From: an uncultured Fluviicola sp.
GTDB taxonomy: Bacteria > Bacteroidota > Bacteroidia > Flavobacteriales_D > Crocinitomicaceae
Direction: 5' to 3'
Length of the DNA: 64,000 bases
Assembly: GCF_902168135.1 (NCBI RefSeq)
Contig: NZ_CABHOL010000052.1
Span: 1-64,000 of the forward strand
The translations under genes were made by a program, and so were the position numbers. Shown here piece by piece: positions 18,148 through 26,328 of the stretch. Under the pieces are notes generated by a model that saw only the letters and a list, made by a program, of their open reading frames with translations, did not search any database and had not been told where the DNA came from. Numbering within the stretch: position 1 is the first letter of the stretch; the number at the start of each line of letters is the position of its first letter.

Positions 18148-18487
18148 AGCAACTTGTTTAATTTGTTCAAAAATAAGGGAATACAATCCGTACGAATCAG
18201 CTTTAGTGGTCAAAAGAATAAAATCAGGGGTTTACCCTTAAGTGAAAAATTTGTCGAAATCAATTCATGAAACTGAATCGAAAAAAAGATGATATTCTGA
18301 TGTTTTCAGATCTTACGCATGAATAGTAACCATATTTTTAAGTTAGTAATAGTATTGTACCCACCAAAAATAGCATTAAATCACTGAGTTATCAATTTGC
18401 TCATCGACAAATGACAGAAATACAGCTATGAACTAACAAATTCAAGCGCTGAACAAACATTTAATATTAAATTAATGGTTACTAAAC
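18148..18487. other. Intergenic region with promoter for the small coiled-coil gene
   Basis: The only feature I can support in this 340-bp stretch is the promoter box near 18168-18175 on the minus strand. The rest is AT-rich with no clear hairpin, repeat or gene. Confidence 0.5.
18168..18175 (-). promoter_or_regulatory. Bacteroidota -7 promoter box (TATTTTTG)
   Basis: The minus strand reads TATTTTTG, a full match to TAnnTTTG, 20 bp before the ATG at 18147. No clear -33 TTTG lies at the usual distance. Confidence 0.5.
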
Positions 18488-19801
18488 TTATAGCACGAAT
18501 TTTCCGTAAAGATCATAGTGATCCGCAGAAGTAATTTCGACCATTGCGAAATCACCGATACTCACATATCCTTCGGATTTTTTCACAAGCACCTCATTAT
18601 CAACTTCCGGGGAATCGAATTCCGTGCGACCAATGAAATAATCTCCTTCGATGCGGTCGAATAGTACTTTAAATGTCTTTCCGATCTTTTCCTGGTTCAG
18701 TTCGTAGCTGATACCGGATTGAAGCTCCATGATTTCATCCGCCCGCTGGCGTTTCACTTCATCCGGAACATCATCTTCCAAAGAGTAAGCATGTGTATTT
18801 TCTTCGTGAGAATAGGTAAAGATTCCCAAGCGGTCAAAACGCATACGTTCCACGAATTCATACATTTCATCGAAATCCTCTTCTGTCTCTCCGGGATATC
18901 CGGCAATCAAAGTTGTGCGTATAGCAACTCCGGGAACCTTCTCGCGGATTGTATTCACCAAAGCTTCGGTTTTCTCTCGGGTAATTCCACGGCGCATAGA
19001 CTGCAGGATTTTTGTAGATCCGTGCTGCAAGGGCATATCGAGGTACAAACACACATTCGGATGTTTCACCATTGCATCGAGCACATCCATCGGGAAACCT
19101 GCCGGGAAAGCGTAGTGCAGACGGATCCATTCGATTCCTTCAACAGCAGCCAGCTGGTCCAATAATTCCGCCAAGTTGCGCTTTTTGTAGATATCCAACC
19201 CATAGTAAGTCAAATCCTGGGCAATAAGCAGAATCTCTTTCACTCCCTGGGCAGCAAGGCTTTTCGCAGAATTTACCAACTGGTCCATCGGTGTTGAAAC
19301 GTGTTTCCCTCTCATCAAAGGGATGGCACAAAACGAACAAGGCCTGTCACAGCCTTCTGCTATTTTAAAATAAGCATAATGGGATGGAGTTGTCAATAAA
19401 CGTTCTCCAACCAGCTCATGCTTATAATCTGCTTTCAATGTTTTTAGCAATCTCGGCAACTCTCTCGTTCCGAAAAAAGCATCTACCTCCGGAATTTCCT
19501 GTTCCAGGTCATCTTTATAACGCTGCGCCAGGCAACCGGTCACATATACTTTGTCTACCAACCCTTCTTTTTTCGCGTCAGCATAACGCAGGATGGTTTC
19601 AATGGATTCCTGTTTCGCATTGTCAATGAATCCACAGGTATTGATGATCACGATCTCTGAATCATCCTGCTTGGCTTCATGTTCCACTTCAAACTTGTTG
19701 GCTGCTAATTGCGCCATCATCACTTCAGAGTCAAAGGTATTCTTTGCACAACCAAGCGTTATCACATTTACTTTATTCTTACGAAGTGTTTTTGTTTTCA
19801 T
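18488..19801 (-). CDS. rimO: Ribosomal protein S12 methylthiotransferase RimO
   Basis: The protein (437 residues from the ATG at 19801) has the MTTase N-domain with Cys18, Cys56 and Cys90, the radical SAM cluster CDRPCSFC (Cys151, 155, 158) and a C-terminal TRAM domain. It adds a methylthio group to an aspartate of ribosomal protein S12 using two iron-sulfur clusters. RimO rather than MiaB is favoured by NVITLGCAKNTFDSEVMMAQ. A second in-frame ATG lies 4 codons upstream (19813). Confidence 0.95.
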   Translation of the reverse strand: MKTKTLRKNKVNVITLGCAKNTFDSEVMMAQLAANKFEVEHEAKQDDSEIVIINTCGFIDNAKQESIETILRYADAKKEGLVDKVYVTGCLAQRYKDDLEQEIPEVDAFFGTRELPRLLKTLKADYKHELVGERLLTTPSHYAYFKIAEGCDRPCSFCAIPLMRGKHVSTPMDQLVNSAKSLAAQGVKEILLIAQDLTYYGLDIYKKRNLAELLDQLAAVEGIEWIRLHYAFPAGFPMDVLDAMVKHPNVCLYLDMPLQHGSTKILQSMRRGITREKTEALVNTIREKVPGVAIRTTLIAGYPGETEEDFDEMYEFVERMRFDRLGIFTYSHEENTHAYSLEDDVPDEVKRQRADEIMELQSGISYELNQEKIGKTFKVLFDRIEGDYFIGRTEFDSPEVDNEVLVKKSEGYVSIGDFAMVEITSADHYDLYGKFVL

Positions 19802-19871
19802 GAAATCAACCAAAAGGGGTGCAAAGATACGACTAGTAATTCAATATTTAAAATGCAAAATTTGTCAGACC

Positions 19872-19918
19872 AAAAACGTAGGGGCGTCTCGGTTAAACCG
19901 AGACGCCCCTACGTTTTT
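19872..19918 (-). terminator. Long perfect palindrome acting as terminator of lgt
   Basis: Arms of 23 bp (19872-19894 with 19896-19918) are perfectly complementary around one central base and are flanked by A and T runs, so it can terminate in both directions. It follows the lgt stop by 9 bp. The core CGTCTCGGTTAAACCGAGAC is shared with the hairpin at 44481-44513. Confidence 0.9.
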
Positions 19919-19927
19919 TTCATTCTT

Positions 19928-20818
19928 TTATTTCAACGGAAGCGGTTTCGCTACAGCTTCGTCAAATTTGGTTTGTTCTTTCACAGGAACTTTGCGAAAG
20001 GTTAAGTATAACCCGATTAAAATAAAAGGTATACTTAACAACTGACCTGTATTCAACACCCAAACATCATCGCGCTGTGTTTGTCCTACTTTGATGAACT
20101 CGATCACAAAGCGCGCTGTCCAGATCAGGATCATGAACATTCCGAATAACCTTCCCGGAATCGCTTTTGCATTTGTTTTCCAGTACATTCTCATCAACAC
20201 GATGAATGAGAATAAATACGTGATGGACTCATACAATTGTGCCGGATGGCGCGGAATCGGATTTCCATTAGCATCAAAGTATTCCGGGGCATTGTAAAAC
20301 TTGAAACCCCATGGCAGATCTGTCGGCGTACCGATAATTTCATGATTTACCAGGTTCCCCAAGCGGATAAAACATCCTGCAATAGCAATCGGAGCTACAA
20401 TCCGGTCCAAAATCCACAACATCGGCCGGTGGATGACACTTCTAGAGTACACATAAAGCATCACCAGGATCATAATAGCTGCACCATGGCTCGCTAATCC
20501 ACCTTCCCAAACTCTCAAAATCGACATCGGATGGGAAAAATACCCTTCTTCGATCAATCTTCCGCTCGAATCAAACGTATCCCAATAAGGCCCGTAGAAC
20601 AAAACGTGGCCCAAACGAGCACCTATGACTGTTGCCGGAACAACATACAACAATAATTTATCGAGGTACTTATCGGAGATTCCCTCAGATTTAAACATTC
20701 TTTTGATCATGTAATATCCGAAGATCATTCCTCCTACGAACAACAATCCGTATAAGTTCGGGGTAGACCATCCGTCGATAAGTTGCGAGTCTACTTTCCA
20801 GTCAATTACTAATTCCAC
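19928..20818 (-). CDS. lgt: Prolipoprotein diacylglyceryl transferase
   Basis: The 296-residue membrane protein has about seven hydrophobic helices and the Lgt signature region IRLGNLVNHEIIGTPTDLPW (with the conserved Asn, Glu, Gly and Pro-Trp). It moves diacylglycerol from phosphatidylglycerol to the lipobox cysteine of prolipoproteins, the first step in making the lipoproteins seen at 48-527 and 31013-31228. The start is GTG at 20818 (MELVIDWKVD); no suitable ATG precedes it. Confidence 0.93.
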   Translation of the reverse strand: MELVIDWKVDSQLIDGWSTPNLYGLLFVGGMIFGYYMIKRMFKSEGISDKYLDKLLLYVVPATVIGARLGHVLFYGPYWDTFDSSGRLIEEGYFSHPMSILRVWEGGLASHGAAIMILVMLYVYSRSVIHRPMLWILDRIVAPIAIAGCFIRLGNLVNHEIIGTPTDLPWGFKFYNAPEYFDANGNPIPRHPAQLYESITYLFSFIVLMRMYWKTNAKAIPGRLFGMFMILIWTARFVIEFIKVGQTQRDDVWVLNTGQLLSIPFILIGLYLTFRKVPVKEQTKFDEAVAKPLPLK

Positions 20819-20851
20819 GTGCTTGATTTTTGTCGGCCTAAGTTAGCTGTT

Positions 20852-21895
20852 TTATTGATTCAATTTCTGCAACAAGTGCTCTGCCCGTCCTTTTTTAAAG
20901 ATTTTATTGCTGTTATCCTGTCCTTTTCTCAAGGCTTTCTGTTCTTCTAAAGGAAGATGAATGATTTCCTGGCATTCGGGAGTACAGCAGTTTTCGTATT
21001 TTTCATTGCATTTTTCACACTGAATAAACAGCAGATGACAAGCTTCGTTTGCGCAGTTTACGTGTACATCAGCCGGCTCTCCACACTGATGGCAGTTTGA
21101 AACAACATCCTCTGTAATCCGTTCTCCACGCCGTTCATCAAACACGAAATTTTTCCCTATGAAACGATTTTCAAGCCCTTTCTCCTTACATTCGTTTGCA
21201 TATTTGATGATTCCACCCTCCAGCTGGTGCACGTTCTTGAATCCGCGGTGTTTGAACCAGGCAGAAGCTTTTTCACAGCGAATTCCACCGGTGCAGTACA
21301 TCACAATGTTTTTATCCTCATTCCCCTTCAAATAGGTTTCTTCGATAATAGGCAGGGATTCACGGAATGTATCCACATCGGGAAGGATTGCACCTTTGAA
21401 ATGACCTACTTCGTGTTCGTAATGATTTCGGAAATCGATCAGGATCGTATCCGGGTCCTGCGTCAGTTCATTGAACTCTTCTGCCTTCAAATGTTTCCCG
21501 ATATTGGTAACATCGAATGTGTCATCGCTCAAACCGTCTGCTAAAATCTTATTACGCACTTTTACCTTCAGTTTCAGGAACGGGAATTCCGCACCCTCTT
21601 CCTCTACTGCAATATTCAATCGCACACCGTCCAGGAAGTCAATTGAATACAAGTCAGAACGAAAGTCATTCAACCGGTTGACGGGTACAGAAATCTGTGC
21701 ATTAATTCCTTCATGGGCGACGTAAATACGGCCCACCACCTGGCAGTTATCCAATAATTGGTATAAATAATCTCTGAAAATTTGAGGATTGGCAATTTTT
21801 GCATATTTGTAGAAAGAGATCGTCACAAACTCGTGACCGGCCTCGCGCAATTTTTGCTCCAATTCCTCTTTACTAAATGTGTTCCACAGTTGCAT
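20852..21895 (-). CDS. trhO: tRNA uridine 5-hydroxylase, rhodanese family
   Basis: The 347-residue protein matches the TrhO/YceA family: an N-terminal ferredoxin-like domain (about 20-110, HEGINAQISVPVNRLNDF), a rhodanese domain with Cys201 in MYCTGGIRCEKAS, and a C-terminal cysteine-rich zinc-type region (CHQCGEPADVHVNC, CEKC, CCTPEC). It hydroxylates uridine 34 of certain tRNAs. It lies 33 bp upstream of lgt in the same direction and may share its transcript. Confidence 0.92.
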   Translation of the reverse strand: MQLWNTFSKEELEQKLREAGHEFVTISFYKYAKIANPQIFRDYLYQLLDNCQVVGRIYVAHEGINAQISVPVNRLNDFRSDLYSIDFLDGVRLNIAVEEEGAEFPFLKLKVKVRNKILADGLSDDTFDVTNIGKHLKAEEFNELTQDPDTILIDFRNHYEHEVGHFKGAILPDVDTFRESLPIIEETYLKGNEDKNIVMYCTGGIRCEKASAWFKHRGFKNVHQLEGGIIKYANECKEKGLENRFIGKNFVFDERRGERITEDVVSNCHQCGEPADVHVNCANEACHLLFIQCEKCNEKYENCCTPECQEIIHLPLEEQKALRKGQDNSNKIFKKGRAEHLLQKLNQ

Positions 21896-22055
21896 ACTAT
21901 GTTTGTTTTTTGTAAAAAGTCGGTACAGCGCCTATGCCATCCTTGCTACGCCGGAGCGGCTTTGCGAAGGCTATGAGCTTCAGCGCCGGCACAAAGATAT
22001 TAAGATATTAGGACTTCAGGATATTAAGACTTCAAACTTTTTTACAAAAAAATGA

Positions 22056-22133
22056 AAACTCTGATTTACCGAAATAAACCAGAGTTTCCAACTTTAAACC
22101 TAACCCCCTAAATCTATCCGGTTAATTAACCGG
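22056..22133 (+). repeat. Single hairpin plus ACCTAAC box, related to the 58.7 kb array
   Basis: The stem AAACTCTG/CAGAGTTT (22056-22063 with 22080-22087) extends inward by TTTA/TAAA after one mismatch. It is followed after 10 bp by ACCTAAC (22098-22104) and then by CCGGTTAATTAACCGG. The order hairpin, T-rich end, ACCTAAC box is that of the repeat units at 58.65-59.35 kb. Confidence 0.5.
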
Positions 22134-22237
22134 GCTAAAACACACTACTGCAGAATGAAACTGCAACTATTCAAATCACATACGAACGAAAGTTTGTTTT
22201 GGATTTCGGGGAAATAAATTTCGTTCAAAATGGTTCA

Positions 22238-22267
22238 AAGGTTCAAAAAGCTCAATTTTTGAACCTT
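22238..22267 (-). terminator. Hairpin after the asparagine-synthetase-B-like gene
   Basis: A perfect 12-bp stem AAGGTTCAAAAA/TTTTTGAACCTT with 6-nt loop lies 48 bp past the minus-strand stop. The arms themselves end in A/T runs. It belongs to the GTTCAAA/TTTGAAC sequence type also found near 29.4 and 30.8 kb. Confidence 0.55.
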
Positions 22268-22314
22268 CTGTGTATTGTTTTAAACTATTAAACCATTTAA
22301 ACTTTTGAACTATC

Positions 22315-23568
22315 TTATGTTTTCCGCTTTTGCTTCTTAGCTGCCGGGAACAAAATATTATTTAGGATCAACCGGTATCCCGGTGAGTTCGGGTGCAGAT
22401 TCAAATCTGTTGGCGGATCCCCTACTCTGTGTTGAAAATCTTCCGGATCGTGCCCCCCGTAAAACGTCCAGGTTCCCTGACCCAATTCGCCATGAATGTA
22501 ACGAGCAGTGTTCAAAGCCTTGTTCTCTCCCATTACCAATACATTTGATTTAATCAAATCACGTCGAAAATCCGTTGTCTGTCCCATGAAACCATCAATC
22601 ACATCGGTATGACATTGTGTTAGCATTGCCGGAACAACATCCCATTTAGCTGAAAAATCAAACAAAGTAAATTTATCCTGGTTTGCCGGTAAACGGTGCA
22701 TCTCTGTCCCATCGATATTTGAATATTCATAAACCATCGGATCTTGTATCAGGATAAAATCCTTAAAAGCAAAGGTCATATTATAATCCAGTTCATTCTG
22801 ACAATTCGGATCTCTTGGATCTCCGTCAAACATACGCTCGCAAATATCCGTTTCGTGAGCTGCAAGTGCAATATCAAAGCTGTCGGTTCCGCTGCACATG
22901 GTAAATAAAAACCCACCACCCATTACAAAATTCCGCAGGTTATTTGCCACCGCGAGTTTTAACTGGGAAACTTTCGAAAAACCTAAGTTCGCAGCATCTT
23001 TTTCCGCATCTGCAACCTGGTTAATGTACCAGGCTTCGCGGTGAAAAGAAGCATAAAACTTACCATACTGACCTGTAAAATCTTCGTGGTGCAAGTGCAG
23101 CCAGTCATACTTAGGAAGAACTCCCATCACGATAGCCGAATCATAGATCTTATCATAAGGTATTTCGGCATAATCCAGGACCATCGTCACCGCATCATCC
23201 CAGGGAAGAGAGCTATTCGGTGTGTAAACCGCTATTTTGGGAGCCTTTTCCAGTTGAACAATTTCCATATTCACTTCCGGATTGGCAATCTCCGTACGGA
23301 TTGCATTTACCTGGCCATCAGCAACAATTTCATAACTCACTCCACGGATAATCAATTCCTCCTCAATAGTCTGTAAATGCGGGAATAAGAAAGATCCGCC
23401 GCGGTAGTTCAACAGCCATTCCATCACAACACCATTTTCAAGGACCCAGAAAGAAACTCCGTATGCCTTTAAATGATTGGTTTGTCTGTCATCCATCGGA
23501 ACGAGGATCGAAGAAGCCGAAGCAGTTTTTACAACGATCAAAAATGCGATTGCCAGGAAAAATCTCAT
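22315..23568 (-). CDS. Secreted conserved Bacteroidota protein often named asparagine synthetase B
   Basis: The 417-residue protein has a signal peptide (to about residue 19, KTASA) and conserved blocks ILVPMDDRQTNHLKAYG, NYRGGSFLFP and GGGFLFTMCSGTDSFDIALA, the last resembling the nucleophile region of class I glutamine-amidotransferase-like folds. Database entries of this family often carry the name asparagine synthetase B, but I see none of the AsnB features (no N-terminal Cys2 glutaminase, no SGGxDS PP-loop), and a signal peptide argues against it. The true function is unknown. Confidence 0.6.
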   Translation of the reverse strand: MRFFLAIAFLIVVKTASASSILVPMDDRQTNHLKAYGVSFWVLENGVVMEWLLNYRGGSFLFPHLQTIEEELIIRGVSYEIVADGQVNAIRTEIANPEVNMEIVQLEKAPKIAVYTPNSSLPWDDAVTMVLDYAEIPYDKIYDSAIVMGVLPKYDWLHLHHEDFTGQYGKFYASFHREAWYINQVADAEKDAANLGFSKVSQLKLAVANNLRNFVMGGGFLFTMCSGTDSFDIALAAHETDICERMFDGDPRDPNCQNELDYNMTFAFKDFILIQDPMVYEYSNIDGTEMHRLPANQDKFTLFDFSAKWDVVPAMLTQCHTDVIDGFMGQTTDFRRDLIKSNVLVMGENKALNTARYIHGELGQGTWTFYGGHDPEDFQHRVGDPPTDLNLHPNSPGYRLILNNILFPAAKKQKRKT

Positions 23569-23648
23569 AATATGCTTGTGATAGACCCTAAATTTAATTC
23601 AAAAAAGAAATAACGCCGTATTTACAACATAAATTGTGAATCAACCTG

Positions 23649-25223
23649 TTAAAAAGGTGTTTCGTCCGGACCGTTAAAATCTTCATCCGGAACATTGTTC
23701 ATATTACTTCCCAAAGTAATTGTTCTCGGTGCCTCATCAAATCCACGGTTCATAGACATTCCGGCACTCATTGAAGTCGGATTAAAATCACCGCCTCCGG
23801 AATTGTACTGATCTTCCATATTTTCGAAACGCGCATATTTCCCAACGAAACGCATCCGCACATTCTCCAAACCACCATTTCGGTGTTTTGCAATAATGAT
23901 CTCACCGACACCTTCGTTGGATGAACCATCTTCAGCAGTAGTGATCCCGTAATATTCCGGTCGGTACAAGAATCCAACAATATCGGCATCCTGCTCGATC
24001 GCTCCTGATTCACGAAGATCCGAAAGCACCGGGCGTTTATCCCCTCCACGGGTTTCCACCGAACGGGAAAGCTGGGAAAGCGCAATAATCGGGACGTTCA
24101 GTTCTTTGGCAATTTCTTTGATGGAACGGGAGATCGTTGAAATTTCCTGCTCCCGGTTACCGGTTCCTTTTCCACCACCGGCCGACATCAGCTGCAAGTA
24201 ATCGATAATTACCATTTGGATATCGTACTGCATTTTCAATCGGCGGCATTTTGCCCGTAAATCGAAGACGCTCAAACCGGGAGTATCATCAATGTAAATA
24301 GGTGCTTCAGCGAGTTTCGTCACACGCGTATACAGCTGCTGGAATTCATATTCCTCCAGTTTTCCTTTTCTCAGTTTCTCTGCGGAAATCATACTTTCTG
24401 CTGAGATCAAACGTTTTACCAGCTGCACGGAAGACATCTCCAGGGAGAAGATCGCCACCCCCATATTGAAATCAACAGCGGTATTTCGCGCCATGGACAA
24501 TACGAATGCGGTTTTTCCCATTGCCGGACGTGCCGCAATTACAATCATATCGGAGCGCTGCCACCCGGAAGTCAATTCATCCAGCTTGCGGAAACCGGTT
24601 GGAACTCCCGAAAGTCCGTCGCTGTTTTTAGCTGCCTGTTCAATTTCCTTAATCGCTTCACTCACCACGATATTCATGGTTGAAACTGTTTTTTTCATGT
24701 TGTTTTCGGCAATCCCGAACAAAGCTCCTTCGGCCTTGGTCAGCAATTCAAAAACGTCTGTCGTTTCATCATAAGCATCCCTCAATGTCTCTGAGCACAT
24801 GCGGATAACTTCCCGCTGAATGTACTTCTGAGCAATGATCCGTGCATGATACTCAATGTGTGCAACCGAACCCACCCGCTGTGTGAGGGAAGAGAGATAA
24901 ACCACTCCGCCGGCAGCTTCAAGCTCACCGTTCTGCTTCAGTCTATCGGCAACTGTCAATAAGTCAATCGGATTGGAAGTTCCGAATAATTCACGGATTG
25001 CTCCATAGATGTAAGTATGCTTCGGATCATAAAAACTTTCCGCCGACAACATATCAATGGTATCGGTGACGGCGTTTTTATCCAGCATCATTGCTCCGAG
25101 AACGGCTTGTTCTACATCAATTGCCTGGGGTGGAATTTTCCCCATTTCATTTGCAAGCGGTAAAATAGTATTCTTGGTACGAGCTCCTACCCTACGGGAA
25201 TTGTTCGACTGTTGTTCTTCCAT
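23649..25223 (-). CDS. dnaB: Replicative DNA helicase DnaB
   Basis: The protein (524 residues from the ATG at 25223) has the DnaB N-domain (about 30-135, PPQAIDVEQAVLGAMMLD), a linker and a RecA-like motor with Walker A ARPAMGKTAF (231-240), Walker B MVIIDYLQLM and the arginine-finger end SDLRESGAIEQDADIVGFLY. No intein interrupts it. It unwinds DNA ahead of the replisome as a hexamer. The frame is open 7 codons upstream, but MEEQQSNNSR is the better start. Confidence 0.96.
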   Translation of the reverse strand: MEEQQSNNSRRVGARTKNTILPLANEMGKIPPQAIDVEQAVLGAMMLDKNAVTDTIDMLSAESFYDPKHTYIYGAIRELFGTSNPIDLLTVADRLKQNGELEAAGGVVYLSSLTQRVGSVAHIEYHARIIAQKYIQREVIRMCSETLRDAYDETTDVFELLTKAEGALFGIAENNMKKTVSTMNIVVSEAIKEIEQAAKNSDGLSGVPTGFRKLDELTSGWQRSDMIVIAARPAMGKTAFVLSMARNTAVDFNMGVAIFSLEMSSVQLVKRLISAESMISAEKLRKGKLEEYEFQQLYTRVTKLAEAPIYIDDTPGLSVFDLRAKCRRLKMQYDIQMVIIDYLQLMSAGGGKGTGNREQEISTISRSIKEIAKELNVPIIALSQLSRSVETRGGDKRPVLSDLRESGAIEQDADIVGFLYRPEYYGITTAEDGSSNEGVGEIIIAKHRNGGLENVRMRFVGKYARFENMEDQYNSGGGDFNPTSMSAGMSMNRGFDEAPRTITLGSNMNNVPDEDFNGPDETPF

Positions 25224-25340
25224 TGAACAAAGATACGGAATCAAAAGCAGGCTTCAGATCGAAATCAAAATAATTAGTTACGAAAAGGTAATTAACAGGT
25301 TATAAACATCGTCTAATTTCTCAGATGAAACCAACCAAAA

Positions 25341-25371
25341 AAAGTCCCCTCAGTTAAACCGAAAGGACTTT
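25341..25371 (-). terminator. Terminator of the PorT-like barrel gene
   Basis: The stem AAAGTCC/GGACTTT (25341-25347 with 25365-25371) is followed on the minus strand by a T run (25337-25343 on plus is A-rich). It lies 25 bp past the stop at 25396. Confidence 0.7.
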
Positions 25372-25395
25372 CCAAATCAATAACAGGCTTCGAGA

Positions 25396-26025
25396 CTAGA
25401 ATCTGTAACCCAGTGTTAGCTGAAGCCATTGATTTTTATAGCGTGGAGCGGATGAGGAACCATCGCCATGGTTCGTTTGAAAATCCCATCCTGCTCTCGG
25501 AGACACCACAAAGTGGTTTACGTTAACGTCAAAACCGACTACTGCTCCAAGCGTGTTTCGGCGAATATCCGTGTCGAAATCACGGAATTCAGTAGCAGAA
25601 GAAGATCCTGTAGTGAAATTATCTTCCTGGCTCATTAAAAAAGAGTATTGCGGACCTGCAACGATCGAAAATGCCGGAAACGGCTTAAAAGTAAACAGGA
25701 TTGGTACGTCCAAATAGTTCGTTGTACGCTTGAAGGCATATTCCTGGCCAAGGATTGAACCCGAACCCTGAAACCCTTTTTGAGAGAATAAAACCTCCGG
25801 CTGAACCCCTAAGAATTTCCCGATCGGAATGTGCAAGAAAGCACCTCCTGCAAAACCTGCTTTCCCGTTTGCCTCAAAATCATTGTCCTGTTCGTCCCAG
25901 ACATTGGAGTAGTTAGCACCGGCCTTTAACCCGAATTTCAAATTCCCCCTGTAATCTTCCTGTGCATTCAAATTCGTCCCGAACAGTGAAATGCATGCTA
26001 TCAGCATTGTCGTAAGCTTTTTCAT
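25396..26025 (-). CDS. PorT-like outer-membrane beta-barrel protein
   Basis: The 209-residue protein has a signal peptide (to about residue 21, NLNAQ) and a small eight-strand-type barrel: FGLKAGANYSNVWDEQDNDF, later GFDVNVNHFVVSPRAGWDFQ and a C-terminal WLQLTLGYRF ending in Phe. Proteins of this type are outer-membrane barrels of mostly unknown role. It has its own terminator and stands alone. Confidence 0.8.
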   Translation of the reverse strand: MKKLTTMLIACISLFGTNLNAQEDYRGNLKFGLKAGANYSNVWDEQDNDFEANGKAGFAGGAFLHIPIGKFLGVQPEVLFSQKGFQGSGSILGQEYAFKRTTNYLDVPILFTFKPFPAFSIVAGPQYSFLMSQEDNFTTGSSSATEFRDFDTDIRRNTLGAVVGFDVNVNHFVVSPRAGWDFQTNHGDGSSSAPRYKNQWLQLTLGYRF

Positions 26026-26328
26026 GTTTCAATTTTTTAATCCGTTTGAAACACCAAAGGCCAAATCCATGCCCATACAAGGTTTGTGCACTCTTAAAAA
26101 AACTTAAACACTAACGGGGAAAAGGGATTCAAAAGGATGGTTTAAAAATAATGGCTGTGCCAAAAAGGAATATTAGTTTCATTTTGAAAAAGAGGGTTTT
26201 CATTTTGGAAATCACATCTGGATTTAACCACATAGGCCACATAGAACACATAGATATTTTTGAAGTGTTTATCATAGTGGAACATAATCCACATAAAACT
26301 ATGTGCATTATGTTCCTATGTTGTTTTA
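26026..26328. other. Intergenic region with an inverted-repeat element
   Basis: The first half (26026-26220) shows nothing I can name beyond upstream sequence of the barrel gene. The second half is the inverted-repeat element at 26226-26326. Confidence 0.6.
26226..26326. repeat. Inverted-repeat element of the ACCACATAGG type with nested hairpin
   Basis: The left end (26226-26253, AACCACATAGGCCACATAGA and on) aligns with the reverse complement of the right end (26299-26326). Inside, 26281-26295 pairs with 26300-26314 in a 15-bp stem with one mismatch and a 4-nt loop. It ends 3 bp before the stop of xth, so it may also limit that transcript. It is similar in plan to the element at 9101-9370. 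Confidence 0.55.

Larger units (their letters stand above)
21896..22314. other. Gene-free region with a GC-rich segment, short direct repeats, hairpins and an ACCTAAC box
   Basis: From left to right this holds: a GC-rich 60-bp piece with imperfect inverted symmetry, bounded by CAGCGCC at 21926 and 21981; short direct repeats of the ATATTAAGA/GGACTTCA type (21996-22036); a hairpin (22056-22087) followed by TTAAACCTAACCCC (22094-22107); a perfect 16-bp palindrome CCGGTTAATTAACCGG (22118-22133); and a 12-bp-stem hairpin (22238-22267) that ends the minus-strand gene at 22315. Confidence 0.7.

Noticed and set aside
19593-20045. 150-codon plus-strand open frame crossing the rimO start, the palindrome and the lgt end
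   Set aside because: It overlaps two secure genes and a terminator; the product has no known features.
22315-23568. Annotation as a genuine asparagine synthetase
   Set aside because: The protein is exported and lacks the N-terminal glutaminase cysteine and the PP-loop motif.
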